From Thermoplasmatota archaeon (GTDB lineage Archaea > Thermoplasmatota > Penumbrarchaeia > JANQNL01), in contig JANQNL010000205.1 in assembly GCA_028279585.1 (NCBI GenBank), positions 1 to 41,820 on the forward strand: a stretch of 41,820 nt of DNA, given 5' to 3'. Of the stretch, positions 31,382 through 40,493 are shown piece after piece (the stretch's first letter is position 1; the number at the start of each line of letters is the position of its first letter). The translations under genes and the position numbers were made by a program. Below the pieces are notes generated by a model. The model did not search any database. It was not told the DNA's origin and saw nothing but the letters and a program-made list of their open reading frames with translations.

Positions 31382-33652
31382 CTACTGCTGCATGCTGAGA
31401 CCGCAATCTGGACAGAACTTGATCTTACCGATGCAGGCGATATGGAACTGCTGCTTGCACACGCAGGTCACTTTCATCGCTTCCTCGGGGACCAGTTCAT
31501 CACAGACAGGGCACTTGTCGTCTGGATAGGAGTCTGTGAACTCCACCTTGCCCTCGTATGAGACCCGCTGCTCCCTTTCCTCATCGGTGTGTGTGACCGT
31601 AGGAGTGACGTTGGCCAATACAAGTGATGATGTGGTGAGGTTCCCAGAGAGGTCTGGTGTTAGAGTGCCTGACTCACTGAACATGAGCTGGCTTGCACCG
31701 TCGCCCTTGGTACAGATGATGTTGAGCTTGACCTCTGTGCCATCTGCCATGGCCGGTCCTGCAGGGTCCAAGGGTGCATTTACCATGACGCTCTCGCCTA
31801 CACCGATCCTCTGGATGGTATCCATCTTTTGCAGGCCCACACCGTTGATGTCTACAACAACGTTGTCTGCACTGGCCGAGCCGAAGTTGACAAGCCTAAC
31901 AGCTGCGTTATCGCCTTCCATGAACAGCTCTCCGGACAGTTCCGGGTTCGTCTTGGCGATGGCCTCGTTGAGCTTCTCTTCAACGTTCTTCAGGGCAGCC
32001 TCGACCTTGTCGGTCTCGTTCTGGACCATGAGATCTGATATCTCGTCCATCATCCGTTTGATATCTGGCATGAACAACCATTCCGAGGCTGTGTCATACT
32101 TCTCTTTTACCTCTGCGTACAGAGTTCCCAATTTCTTTCCCTCCTCAACTTTGGTTCGTAGTCTTCTGAGGCAACGTCCGGCTTCCGCCTTCGCAGCCTC
32201 CGTATATTCGATTACCTTGATGAAGTCTTCCTTTTCGTCCCCGTCGTCGAAGTAGTTCGTCGCTTGGTCGAGGATAGACTCGTAGTCAACTGTATCGCAA
32301 CCTTGCTTCTGCAGGTCGGCCAGGGTAGCCTTTGCATCTTCGATGGCGACCTGGGCTTTGGTCCTATAGGAGTCGACCAGTGGGTTCTTAAGCTCTTCGA
32401 GCTTCTGATAGGTGTCGTTGACATACTGGATGGCCGTGTCGAAGTCCCCACCCTTTAGAGCGTCCTTGGCTTTTACCAGGGTGTCGTCCACACTGCTGTC
32501 GACGACGTTCTCCTTCCTGAACTCCTTGACCTTGACCTCACAGACCTGGATGCTTTTGAGGATGCTCTTGTACTCCTCCTTCTTCTTCTCCACAGCATCC
32601 CTGGCCTTGCAGGAGTTCTCCAGTGCTATATAGAACTCACCATTGGCCATGGCAGATGATGCATCATTGACCAGAACGGCCTCGTCCTTCAGTCCGATAT
32701 ATGATGGTGCCTTCTTGATGGTGACAACGGTCGATGAGATGACCTCGTTGGCCTCGGTGATTACAAGCTTTTCGACCTCTGACTCGACCTCGTTGAGGCC
32801 TGTGAGAAGGCTATCCTTGGTAGCCTGATCGATGGTGGCAAGGTCCATGTCCACCATTCGCTTTCTGACATCGTCGAACTTATGAGCGATCTCCTCATGG
32901 CCAATGCTATGTCTGGATAGAAGGTCCAGATGTGAGCTGACGAGTTCGCGTTTTTCGTTTATTTCGTCCGCGGTATCCATGTTGTCCACCTGTTGATCGT
33001 CCGTGGTCGGTGTCTCACCGCGCAGCCTCTGCATTGCTTGATCAATGAGGCCGCGGGCGTTCTCAAAATCACTATCGAGAAGGGCTGTGTTGGCCTCTTC
33101 ATACGAGGTCTTAAGACCTGGGTGGTCCTGGTCTGCTCCATCCTCGATGGCCTTCTCGATGGAGTGAAGGTCCTCCACCATGGTCTTGTATTCCTTCTCC
33201 TTGGTGTTGGCCTCTTCCTTGATGGAATCCAGTATTCCCTGTATGGTCTGAACCTCCACAAGGCTTTCCGCACTGAGGCGGGAAAGGCCGTTAAGCCTGG
33301 TCAAGGCATCTGTGAGCCTTTCGTCCATTACGGACATGTCCCAGCCCAGGTCCTTGAGGTCGTCCACTGTGTTGGACTCCTCTCGGATGAGCAATGAATA
33401 ATGACCGATTATAGAAGAGATGAGCCCATGCTGGATGGACATGTACTTCAGGCCCATGGGTCCGTTCGCGTCAACGACCTGTGCTTGGTCTGCAGAAAGG
33501 TCCAGCTCGTCGTCCAAGCGGTTAAGCTCGCCACGCAGGTCGCTGACCGACCTTGGCAGTGGAATACTGCATTCCTCGCAGTAATCGAGCATCTTGTATA
33601 ACACCGGGATCTCGATGCCATCTGTAGAGTGGACTCCCCCCATAGCTGTCAC
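31382..33652 (-). CDS. Long coiled-coil protein with RING-like C-terminal zinc cluster
   Basis: 756 residues with no membrane helix, therefore cytoplasmic. Most of it (about 90-560) is helical with heptad-like and TPR-like stretches (repeated wording such as YEEANTALLDSDFENARGLI and LVKAKDALKGGDFDTAIQYV). A beta-rich Ig-like segment follows (about 565-665). The last ~43 residues hold a cross-brace candidate, C-x2-C-x12-C-x-C-x4-H-x2-C-x6-C-x2-C (Cys714 to Cys750, His737), close to RING-CH/PHD spacing. The start is a GTG with GGGGGT six bases upstream; an ATG three codons in is possible. It precedes carbamate kinase by 14 bases. Function unrecognised; it may be a scaffold or, more speculatively, part of a ubiquitin-like system. 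Confidence 0.8.
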   Translation of the reverse strand: MTAMGGVHSTDGIEIPVLYKMLDYCEECSIPLPRSVSDLRGELNRLDDELDLSADQAQVVDANGPMGLKYMSIQHGLISSIIGHYSLLIREESNTVDDLKDLGWDMSVMDERLTDALTRLNGLSRLSAESLVEVQTIQGILDSIKEEANTKEKEYKTMVEDLHSIEKAIEDGADQDHPGLKTSYEEANTALLDSDFENARGLIDQAMQRLRGETPTTDDQQVDNMDTADEINEKRELVSSHLDLLSRHSIGHEEIAHKFDDVRKRMVDMDLATIDQATKDSLLTGLNEVESEVEKLVITEANEVISSTVVTIKKAPSYIGLKDEAVLVNDASSAMANGEFYIALENSCKARDAVEKKKEEYKSILKSIQVCEVKVKEFRKENVVDSSVDDTLVKAKDALKGGDFDTAIQYVNDTYQKLEELKNPLVDSYRTKAQVAIEDAKATLADLQKQGCDTVDYESILDQATNYFDDGDEKEDFIKVIEYTEAAKAEAGRCLRRLRTKVEEGKKLGTLYAEVKEKYDTASEWLFMPDIKRMMDEISDLMVQNETDKVEAALKNVEEKLNEAIAKTNPELSGELFMEGDNAAVRLVNFGSASADNVVVDINGVGLQKMDTIQRIGVGESVMVNAPLDPAGPAMADGTEVKLNIICTKGDGASQLMFSESGTLTPDLSGNLTTSSLVLANVTPTVTHTDEEREQRVSYEGKVEFTDSYPDDKCPVCDELVPEEAMKVTCVCKQQFHIACIGKIKFCPDCGLSMQQ

Positions 33653-33772
33653 TTGTGGACCCCCACTTCAGGCTGACCTGAGGTGTCGAGGACTTGCATC
33701 GAGGGTTGAGAATAAGTAGTTTTTGCCGTACACGAAGTTCATCTGTACAATTATAGGGCCTCACCAGTCTCA

Positions 33773-35566
33773 CTAGTCGGTGCCAGTGTCAACTCTTACT
33801 GTGAAGGTGAACAGCAGAGGCGTCGTGAGGATGCTGATGATGGTGAAAATGACCATTGCTGTGAAGATATCATCAGAGATTATGCCCGCTGAGAGACCAT
33901 AGGTCAGCATGACAAGCTCCAGCGCTCCTCTACCACACATGGTGCATCCTATTCTGAAGGACCTGCCGAAGGTGAAGCCTGTAAGCTTCGCCCCCAGACC
34001 ACATCCGATTATCTTTCCTCCAAAGCCTGTGACAACGATCATGGCCGTGAGCATGATGAACCAGACGATGCCGTTGTCCGAGGTCAGGCCTCCGCTGACA
34101 GCGTTTGCTAGTGAGATACCGACGAAACCGAAGAACAGAGGACCGAACAGTGCCTTTATCGGTGGGTCGATGTCCTCCACGACCTTCTGGAACTGGATGC
34201 GCCTAGTTAGCATGGGCCCTACCTTGCCACCCCATTTTCCAACGATAAGCCCTGCTATGTAGACACCGATGACCTCGTGCAATCCGACCCATCTGGCAAT
34301 GATGGCCATTGCGAACGCTAAAAGGAGTGATGCTGTAAGCAGGAGCTTCTCTGACGGCATCTTTATCTTGTCGAATCCCCAGTCGACGACCCGTATCACG
34401 AGGGTGAGCGAGATGACCAGGAACAGCAGGACCTTGATGCTCAATATCACAATGTCCGTGGGGGAGAACTCGGAGATGCCTGCATCCTCAGTGTTAGCAT
34501 ATCCTTCCTTGAGTTCAAGGTCGTAGACCAGGACCTGGGTCCTGAAGTTCCCTTCCACGGGGAGTCGGATGGCCAGGTGGTGGGTGTCATCTTCTTCGAC
34601 ACCTTCTAGCTCGGCGTTCTTGACAGTGATGAGGGCCCATCCTTCACCAAGGTCTTGGGTCTGGACAGGTATGCTGTTGGTGGTGATGGTACATGTCGAG
34701 AGAGGGTTGTCAGATAGATGGTAATCGAGATGGTCCAGGACCAGAGGCTCTCCTGTCCAAACCAATATCTCGAACGAGAGGGTCACTTCCCTCAGTTCAA
34801 GGTCATCGTCCTCTACTGTGAGGGTCCTTTCCATCCAGACCATGGATGCATTGTCCTGGTCCAGGAGGATGATGGGCCGGTCAAGATCGTACTCATCTGG
34901 GATAGGGTAGAACAATGAGCTCGTGTCCGTGGAGCTCATCACATCCATACTGGAGGTGTTCATATCGAACGACCTTACGCCCCAGCCAGATAATCCCGGT
35001 CCATCTATGTTCGAATCAAGGTTCTCGATGCTAGCTGCTGAGCTTCCGGTGAACACCAGAGCGCTGACAACGCCAAGGACGAAGACGGCGAGAACGTCGT
35101 CAACGAACGCTGCGCCCATGATGACGGACCTGAACTTGTCATCCTTGATGTTGTGAAGGATGCCTGCGCATATCTCGATAGCTGTGTTGCTTAAGATGGC
35201 AGAGATGAACAAGGATGCCCCCAGTCCCAGGTCGAAAAGGAAGTAGAGCGGCAGAAATACAAGGACGAAGGAGACCACGACACCGGCCGACCCTACGACC
35301 AGGGCTGACACCTTATGCTTCGAGAACGACGAGAAGTCCGTCTGCAATCCCGCCAGGAACATAAGGATGAGGATACCGAACTGGGCAAGGATCGTCAGCG
35401 GTTCTGATGGCAGGTTGAAGTCGAAGAACATGATGAGGATGAGGCCTACGATGAGACCGCCTGCGACCTCACCTACTATCGGTTGTACCTTGAGCTTTGT
35501 GCCTAGGAGTCCAAGGCTTCTGCTGACAAAGACCAGCAGCACTAGGATGAAAAGGTATTGTTCCAT
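33773..35566 (-). CDS. CPA2-type cation/proton antiporter with a large external insertion
   Basis: 597 residues. The first six helices (about 1-175) match Na+/H+ or K+/H+ exchangers, including QPIVGEVAGGLIVG, FLAGLQTDFSSF, SNTAIEICAGIL and the paired aspartates in AAFVDDVLA (156-157). The second half (about 370-597) has the remaining helices (KLLLTASLLLAFAMAIIARWV, GLIVGKWGG and so on). Between them is a ~195-residue hydrophilic, beta-rich segment (about 175-370), absent from ordinary members. It would face outside if the usual topology holds. The stop of the Mrr-like gene is 13 bases upstream, so the two are probably cotranscribed. Confidence 0.88.
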   Translation of the reverse strand: MEQYLFILVLLVFVSRSLGLLGTKLKVQPIVGEVAGGLIVGLILIMFFDFNLPSEPLTILAQFGILILMFLAGLQTDFSSFSKHKVSALVVGSAGVVVSFVLVFLPLYFLFDLGLGASLFISAILSNTAIEICAGILHNIKDDKFRSVIMGAAFVDDVLAVFVLGVVSALVFTGSSAASIENLDSNIDGPGLSGWGVRSFDMNTSSMDVMSSTDTSSLFYPIPDEYDLDRPIILLDQDNASMVWMERTLTVEDDDLELREVTLSFEILVWTGEPLVLDHLDYHLSDNPLSTCTITTNSIPVQTQDLGEGWALITVKNAELEGVEEDDTHHLAIRLPVEGNFRTQVLVYDLELKEGYANTEDAGISEFSPTDIVILSIKVLLFLVISLTLVIRVVDWGFDKIKMPSEKLLLTASLLLAFAMAIIARWVGLHEVIGVYIAGLIVGKWGGKVGPMLTRRIQFQKVVEDIDPPIKALFGPLFFGFVGISLANAVSGGLTSDNGIVWFIMLTAMIVVTGFGGKIIGCGLGAKLTGFTFGRSFRIGCTMCGRGALELVMLTYGLSAGIISDDIFTAMVIFTIISILTTPLLFTFTVRVDTGTD

Positions 35567-35579
35567 GGCCTCTACCCGT

Positions 35580-36665
35580 TCAAGAGGACCTCATTATCTC
35601 TCCGGAAGTGGCATCGATTATCATCTGACCGTTATTGCCCTCTGCGCACCATACTGGCAGGAAGGCCGTGTATTTCTTGGTCATCTCCACAGCGTCGTTC
35701 TTTGGTCTGACGCGCTTCTTCTCGATGATGGTGACCGAGTCGGAATCGTCCACGGACTCCACGGTCTTTGTGTTTATCTCGACCACTGCCCGAAGGACCC
35801 GGTTCTTTGCGGTGTCCTCCTTGATGCGTGGAATGATCTTCATTGTAGGATCGTCAATGGATGGGACGGTCTCAAGGTTCTCGTTCCACTCGTAGACGTC
35901 GCTTGTGAGCCCGTTTATGGCGAGCATTCCCTCGGCCTGCTCCAGAGAGACCCCGTCATTGGTGGGGACCTCGCAGGTGTAGTGGAATACAAGATACGGG
36001 ATGTACTGCAGCTTGCACTGGACGTTGTGAAGCTCGCGCTTGGAGATGGAAAGTGCCTCGTCCAGGGTCAGTTTGGGTCTTAAAACGACCTCCTGGGCAT
36101 CGCTGTCGTAGGCCAGGTCTGACGTGTCGCCTTCGTCGTTGACGTAGATGGAGCCTTCCTCGCTGAACTGCTTGGCAAGGGCCATGGTGGGCACTATGAG
36201 TCCCATGGACTCTGCCTTTTCTTGAGTGAGATTGTCAGATGTCGATGTGCTGAACAACGGGTTGGGTCCACCCTTTATTATCGACTGCTGGGTGGACTGT
36301 ACATTGCCTCCGAAGGAAAGCTGCACCTCATTGGAGCTGGAGTTGAGGACGGCTCGTCCTATCTCCTTTTCCAGATGGTCCTTTTCCCAAAGCTGGATCT
36401 TCCTCTCCTTCTCAAGGGCCCTGACCTCCTGGGAAAATCCTCCGACGGAGATGAAGATGGTCCTGTCGGCTCTGTCGTTGTTCGCTGTGGCCATGAAGTT
36501 GAGGACATCTCTTAATGCTGGTTCCTCCTCGTTGTGGCCATATCCTACGGCCAGCCTGACACCGTCCTTTTCGATGAGGAGGTATCTTTCAGAAGGAATG
36601 GTGCGGGCTACATTGAACCCATATGTCCTGAACACCATTGCGATGATAGGTTCCAGTTCTATCAA
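35580..36665 (-). CDS. Mrr-like (PD-D/ExK fold) protein, probably lacking the catalytic site
   Basis: 361 residues. The N-terminal ~115 residues resemble Mrr-type restriction endonucleases: YLLIEKDGVRLAVGYG, then RTIFISVGGFSQEVRALEKE, then QLWEKDHLEKEI. The usual catalytic strand with Q-x-K is read here as LAVGYGH, with no lysine, so nuclease activity is doubtful. Residues ~205-361 form a different domain ending in a PepSY-like phrase, MIIDATSGEIM. The start is TTG, supported by AAGGTG seven bases upstream. The gene sits divergently beside the DUF354 gene, with the antiporter immediately downstream. No restriction-modification partner is present. Confidence 0.65.
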   Translation of the reverse strand: MIELEPIIAMVFRTYGFNVARTIPSERYLLIEKDGVRLAVGYGHNEEEPALRDVLNFMATANNDRADRTIFISVGGFSQEVRALEKERKIQLWEKDHLEKEIGRAVLNSSSNEVQLSFGGNVQSTQQSIIKGGPNPLFSTSTSDNLTQEKAESMGLIVPTMALAKQFSEEGSIYVNDEGDTSDLAYDSDAQEVVLRPKLTLDEALSISKRELHNVQCKLQYIPYLVFHYTCEVPTNDGVSLEQAEGMLAINGLTSDVYEWNENLETVPSIDDPTMKIIPRIKEDTAKNRVLRAVVEINTKTVESVDDSDSVTIIEKKRVRPKNDAVEMTKKYTAFLPVWCAEGNNGQMIIDATSGEIMRSS

Positions 36666-36749
36666 ATGGATACACCTTCGGTCCGAGTATAGACACAGCA
36701 GGTTTAAAAATTATCCCTTGTTCACAACGGTTATTAAATAATAAGGTGT

Positions 36750-38336
36750 ATGGGTGCCCAGGACCCTTCAGGAGGGATGCTCGTAACCACCCCAGCCGTT
36801 TGGTTGGACATACAGTCACCGGCAGAATGCTACTGGTTCTGGCCGCTGTACAAGAAGCTGTCCACCAACCCCGACACTACCGTGGTGATCACTTCTCGCG
36901 ACCACGGCGAGGTCTTGTCAACTCTAGCTGGCATGGGGATGCAGTCGATTCCTGTTCTTTCTCATCCTGGTGCGTCCTACTTCAAAAAGTTCATTCACTT
37001 CGGCTGGCGAGTGCGGACGCTGGTGTCCAAGGTCAGGATGGTGGAAAAGGACAGGGACATCGCTGTGAAGGCGCATATCTCACATTCACCCTATGGCCAG
37101 GTAGCCGCTCGTGTGATGAAGGTCCCTCCCATCTATGTCATGGACGATCCACATGCATCCCTGGCTACGAAGATATCATTGAACGCGACGTCGAACGTAA
37201 TCCATTCCTCGTACATCGCAGATGATGATCCGCGCATGAAAGGACGGAAAGGTCTGGAAAGGACCGTTTTCGAGGGGATCATTGAGGGCGATTACGTTCT
37301 TGAGCATTTGAAACGGGAGATCAAGCTGGGTCTACCGCCTCCACCGTCCCAGAAAGGGATGAAGAGGGTGGTGTTACGACCTGCTCCCACTCGTTCCGAG
37401 ATCAAGCATAGCAAGATCATCTGGGCTGTTGCGAAAAGGCTTGCTGAACTGCAAGACGTTGAAACGCTTGTTATCCCACGATACAGGGACCAGTTGTTAA
37501 GGTGGTCCGGAACTATTCGTAAGTTGAAAGGGAACCTTCGTATCTTCTGGGACCTGGGGGGATTGCCACTTGTCGAAAGTGCTGACCTCACCATCACTGG
37601 TGGGGCTACCATGTCCAGGGAGGCTGCGCTCCTTGGCAAGACTGGAATCACCTGCTATCCCGACGAACTGGAAGTGGACAAGTACTTTGAGGGTAGACCT
37701 TTCGCATATGAGAAGATCACAAAGGCCGCAAGTGTTGTGGAGAGGGTCGTTGAGACAGAGATAGATACTCGGAAGACCAGCATCTCTGATGTGAAGCGGA
37801 AGGTGGCCGGGGAATCCTGGACAGAGCTTGCGCTGAAGTTGTTGTATACCATCGAGCCAGAGTTCGAGACGAAGGAGAAGAAGAAGGGATCGAAGGAGGA
37901 CAAGGAAGAGCCTCCGACCATCGAGACGGCTTCTGATGACCTGCGTGACAGATTACTTAACAAGATCTCGGACCCAGCATCCAGGGTATCCGTCTCCATG
38001 CCAAAGACCATCGAGCATGAGGGTCGGAAGGTCAAGCTTGTCAACCTATTGAAGAAGATCTCAAAATGGGAGGACCCCAACTCCCAGCAGGTCCGTTCAG
38101 CGCTCGAGGAGAGGGCCTGGCTGGCCTCCATCGTCGAGGATAACAAGGTCCGGATCTCCACAGACCTCTCACTGTCTGGAAAAGAAGCGGAGAAGATCGC
38201 CAAGCAGACCATAGGTATCCTTCGCGGTATCGATCTCATCGACGGGGTCCTGTCTGGAAGGGGTGAGGAGACCTTCAACAAAGAGAACACTGCAGACACG
38301 AAGCGGTGGCTCAACTACATTGAAAAGCTCAAGTGA
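36750..38336 (+). CDS. DUF354 protein with C-terminal extension
   Basis: 528 residues. The first ~350 match DUF354, a glycosyltransferase-B-like family common in euryarchaea: VWLDIQSPAECYWFWPLYKK, VITSRDHGEV, RTVFEGIIEGDYV and LTITGGATMSREAALLGKTG. These proteins are often found with surface-polysaccharide genes, but their reaction is not proven. The last ~150 residues, after a charged linker (EKKKGSKEDKEEPP), are extra and helical, with two repeated-looking helical modules. A TATA-like tract (GTTTAAAAATTATC, 36701-36714) and AAGGTG immediately before the ATG support this start; a second ATG at 36777 also has GGAGG nearby. Confidence 0.85.
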   Translation: MGAQDPSGGMLVTTPAVWLDIQSPAECYWFWPLYKKLSTNPDTTVVITSRDHGEVLSTLAGMGMQSIPVLSHPGASYFKKFIHFGWRVRTLVSKVRMVEKDRDIAVKAHISHSPYGQVAARVMKVPPIYVMDDPHASLATKISLNATSNVIHSSYIADDDPRMKGRKGLERTVFEGIIEGDYVLEHLKREIKLGLPPPPSQKGMKRVVLRPAPTRSEIKHSKIIWAVAKRLAELQDVETLVIPRYRDQLLRWSGTIRKLKGNLRIFWDLGGLPLVESADLTITGGATMSREAALLGKTGITCYPDELEVDKYFEGRPFAYEKITKAASVVERVVETEIDTRKTSISDVKRKVAGESWTELALKLLYTIEPEFETKEKKKGSKEDKEEPPTIETASDDLRDRLLNKISDPASRVSVSMPKTIEHEGRKVKLVNLLKKISKWEDPNSQQVRSALEERAWLASIVEDNKVRISTDLSLSGKEAEKIAKQTIGILRGIDLIDGVLSGRGEETFNKENTADTKRWLNYIEKLK

Positions 38337-38371
38337 TGAGAGCTTGCGCTGCCTTTGATGCTTTTTCTGCT

Positions 38372-38665
38372 TCAGTCCTGCGGGGTTTCGATGTCCTCGA
38401 TTATCTTGTCCCCAGCCATAACTGCGTCCACAGAATGGACGGATGCTCCCATCTCCTCCAGGGCCTTGTAGACCGAGTCCACCTTGATGTTGGCACCGCC
38501 AATGGTTATCTTGATGGTCTCTGTCTCCTGGTCCACCTCATCGAGCATGATGTTGACACCAGAGATACCGCGGATGGCCGAAAGCCTCTCCGCAACCTCG
38601 ACTATGGAGGGAGAATGGGGTTTGAGAACGTCTAGAACTATTCTACGGATATGTCCCAATGCCAT
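38372..38665 (-). CDS. DUF211 protein
   Basis: 97 residues matching DUF211, an archaeal ferredoxin-like-fold family: RRIVLDVLKPHSPSIVEVAE, then VNIMLDEVDQETETIKITI, then SVYKALEEMGASVHSVD. Known structures form small oligomers that can bind metal, with no assigned role. A TATA-like AATTTTATAACC about 25-40 bases upstream and AGAGGT near the start make it an independent unit. It lies just downstream of DNA polymerase D small subunit and converges with the DUF354 gene. Confidence 0.93.
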   Translation of the reverse strand: MALGHIRRIVLDVLKPHSPSIVEVAERLSAIRGISGVNIMLDEVDQETETIKITIGGANIKVDSVYKALEEMGASVHSVDAVMAGDKIIEDIETPQD

Positions 38666-38705
38666 ACCTCTTAGGTCCTTATTCCCTAAGGTGGTTATAA
38701 AATTT

Positions 38706-40415
38706 TCAGGTGGTCATGAAGTCCATGAGCTTGATGTCCCTTGTCATCAGGTTGACAACAGGGACCTTGCCAGGGTCTGGTACGAAGTTCATGATCTTCT
38801 GGAACGAGGTCTGGGACTGCCAGGCTGAGGCGTTTATCATGACCACGCCACGGAAATCGTCCACGCCAGTGGTGTGTACGTGGCCTGTGGCGAAGATGTC
38901 AGGTATCTTATCGATGAGGAGGTGGTCCGAGTGCTCTGGCGCTATCGGTGTCTTCATCCCGTACATCGGGAGGAGGTGTCTTCGGAGGAGCATCTCCTTC
39001 ATCCCAGCTATCGGGTTCTCATAGCTCAAGTGGGGAAACTCCATGACGAAGTCGTCGATGGACTTGCCATGGTAAGAGAGGACGTCCACACCATGGACCG
39101 AGAAGCTTGCTGGATTCCCCAGAAAGGTCACTTCCCTGTCGAAGATCTCCTGGATCTGTGGAGGAAGGGATGGTTGGGGTTCTGCAAGTCGGACAGCATC
39201 GTGGTTCCCTGGCTGTGCGATGATCTGGATGTGGTCCGGGATCCTTGCAAGTTCGCTTGATAGGGCCTCGTATTGGACCTCGATGTCAGAGATATCTAGT
39301 TCCTTGATCTGGTCCGGATATACGCCGATACCGTCCACAAGGTCTCCGGGGAGGATGAGGTACTTGACCTTGGATGCTACGTCTCTCAAAGCTTGGGAGT
39401 CCGATCCTCCGTTGAGCCACTTGATGAACTGCTCCCAGTTCTCCTTGAGGAAAGTGTCCGAGCCTATGTGGATGTCAGAGACGAAGGCTGCGCACAGGTC
39501 CACTTCCGCTCGGTTGGGGATCCGGTTGTACGGTACCTCTGGTCGGACCAGCTCGTCGATGAAGAGCATGGTCTTGTCGTCGGAGAGGGAGCCGATGATG
39601 CCTATCACTTCGTCCTCGACGACCACTGTGTTGAAGTTGTCGGACTTTTTGTTGATGAGGCAGCGGACCTCTCCTGTGTCGTCCTCGATGTTGAGCATCC
39701 TGTGGCCATTCTTGGTCGTGGAGACAGAATTTACCATGCCGATGGTTGTGACCTTGCCAGTGAGGCCTTTCAATCTGTCGATGTTGACGGCCTCGCCCAT
39801 GTTGGAGCGGCCTAGTCTCAGGAGTCTCTTGACGTCCTTGAAGCGTGAATTGAAGTAAGTTGTGAAGTCGGTTAGGAGACCTTCGCAAGTTGAGTCTCCG
39901 GTGATGTCCTTGTGAAGGACGAACTCTGGCTCGTACTCGGCTGCTATGGGTCGCCATGATGTGCCTAGAGAGGATCGGATGCCGTTGGTGGTGTCCGAGG
40001 GGAAAAGCTTGGATGGCTGTGGTTTGGGTGGTTTGACGAGGAGGGAAGGTTGTGGAGGTGGAGGTTGAGGAGTTGGAGTTACCGGTGGAGGTGAGGGTTT
40101 GGGTTCCGGAGCTTTTAGAGCTGGTGCAGGAGCTTGTGGTGTTGGTGCTGGTTCTGGAGCGGGAGTTGGGGTAGCGGGGACCTTCATCTCCTTGGTCTCT
40201 GCGAGGGGGACCGAGCCGTCCTCCTTGGCCAATCCCAGGTCCATCTCGAGCTTCTTGATATCGTCCACCGTGACGAAGAGCGGGAGCTGTGTGAACCCGG
40301 ACTCGATCTTGTTGAGATAGTCCTTGCTGTCGCTCCTTTTGGTGATGTAGTCAATGACACTGGCATCGACCAGAGTGCCATGTTTTGAGAACATATCAAG
40401 GACATCTCGTTTCAT
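38706..40415 (-). CDS. polB: DNA polymerase D small subunit (DP1)
   Basis: About 569 residues. An N-terminal helical domain (1-65) is followed by a very Pro-rich linker (about 80-145). Then come an OB-fold (GKVTTIGMVNSVSTTKNGHR, EDDTGEVRCLI) and a calcineurin-type phosphoesterase domain with intact metal motifs: FVSDIHIGSD, LILPGDLVDGIG, IAQPGNHDAVR and FATGHVHTTG. DP1 is the 3'-5' proofreading subunit of the replicative polymerase D of euryarchaea and relatives. The ATG at 40415 is preferred over a TTG seven codons upstream. A TATA box, CTATATACAAC (about 40450-40460), lies about 40 bases before it. The large subunit is not in this window. Confidence 0.93.
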   Translation of the reverse strand: MKRDVLDMFSKHGTLVDASVIDYITKRSDSKDYLNKIESGFTQLPLFVTVDDIKKLEMDLGLAKEDGSVPLAETKEMKVPATPTPAPEPAPTPQAPAPALKAPEPKPSPPPVTPTPQPPPPQPSLLVKPPKPQPSKLFPSDTTNGIRSSLGTSWRPIAAEYEPEFVLHKDITGDSTCEGLLTDFTTYFNSRFKDVKRLLRLGRSNMGEAVNIDRLKGLTGKVTTIGMVNSVSTTKNGHRMLNIEDDTGEVRCLINKKSDNFNTVVVEDEVIGIIGSLSDDKTMLFIDELVRPEVPYNRIPNRAEVDLCAAFVSDIHIGSDTFLKENWEQFIKWLNGGSDSQALRDVASKVKYLILPGDLVDGIGVYPDQIKELDISDIEVQYEALSSELARIPDHIQIIAQPGNHDAVRLAEPQPSLPPQIQEIFDREVTFLGNPASFSVHGVDVLSYHGKSIDDFVMEFPHLSYENPIAGMKEMLLRRHLLPMYGMKTPIAPEHSDHLLIDKIPDIFATGHVHTTGVDDFRGVVMINASAWQSQTSFQKIMNFVPDPGKVPVVNLMTRDIKLMDFMTT

Positions 40416-40449
40416 CTGGAACCCGGAATCGGACAATAGGTCATGTTGT

Positions 40450-40460
40450 TGTATATAGTT
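40450..40460 (-). promoter_or_regulatory. TATA promoter of DP1
   Basis: Minus strand CTATATACAAC lies about 35-45 bases before the ATG of the DP1 gene. The same TATATA core could also be read on the plus strand toward the GC-rich hairpin element. Confidence 0.4.
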
Positions 40461-40493
40461 TAGGCCCGACCCTCAAAAACCCCAGAACTCAAC

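Noticed and set aside
35580..36665. Active restriction-modification system
   Set aside because: There is no methyltransferase nearby and the apparent catalytic lysine is missing.
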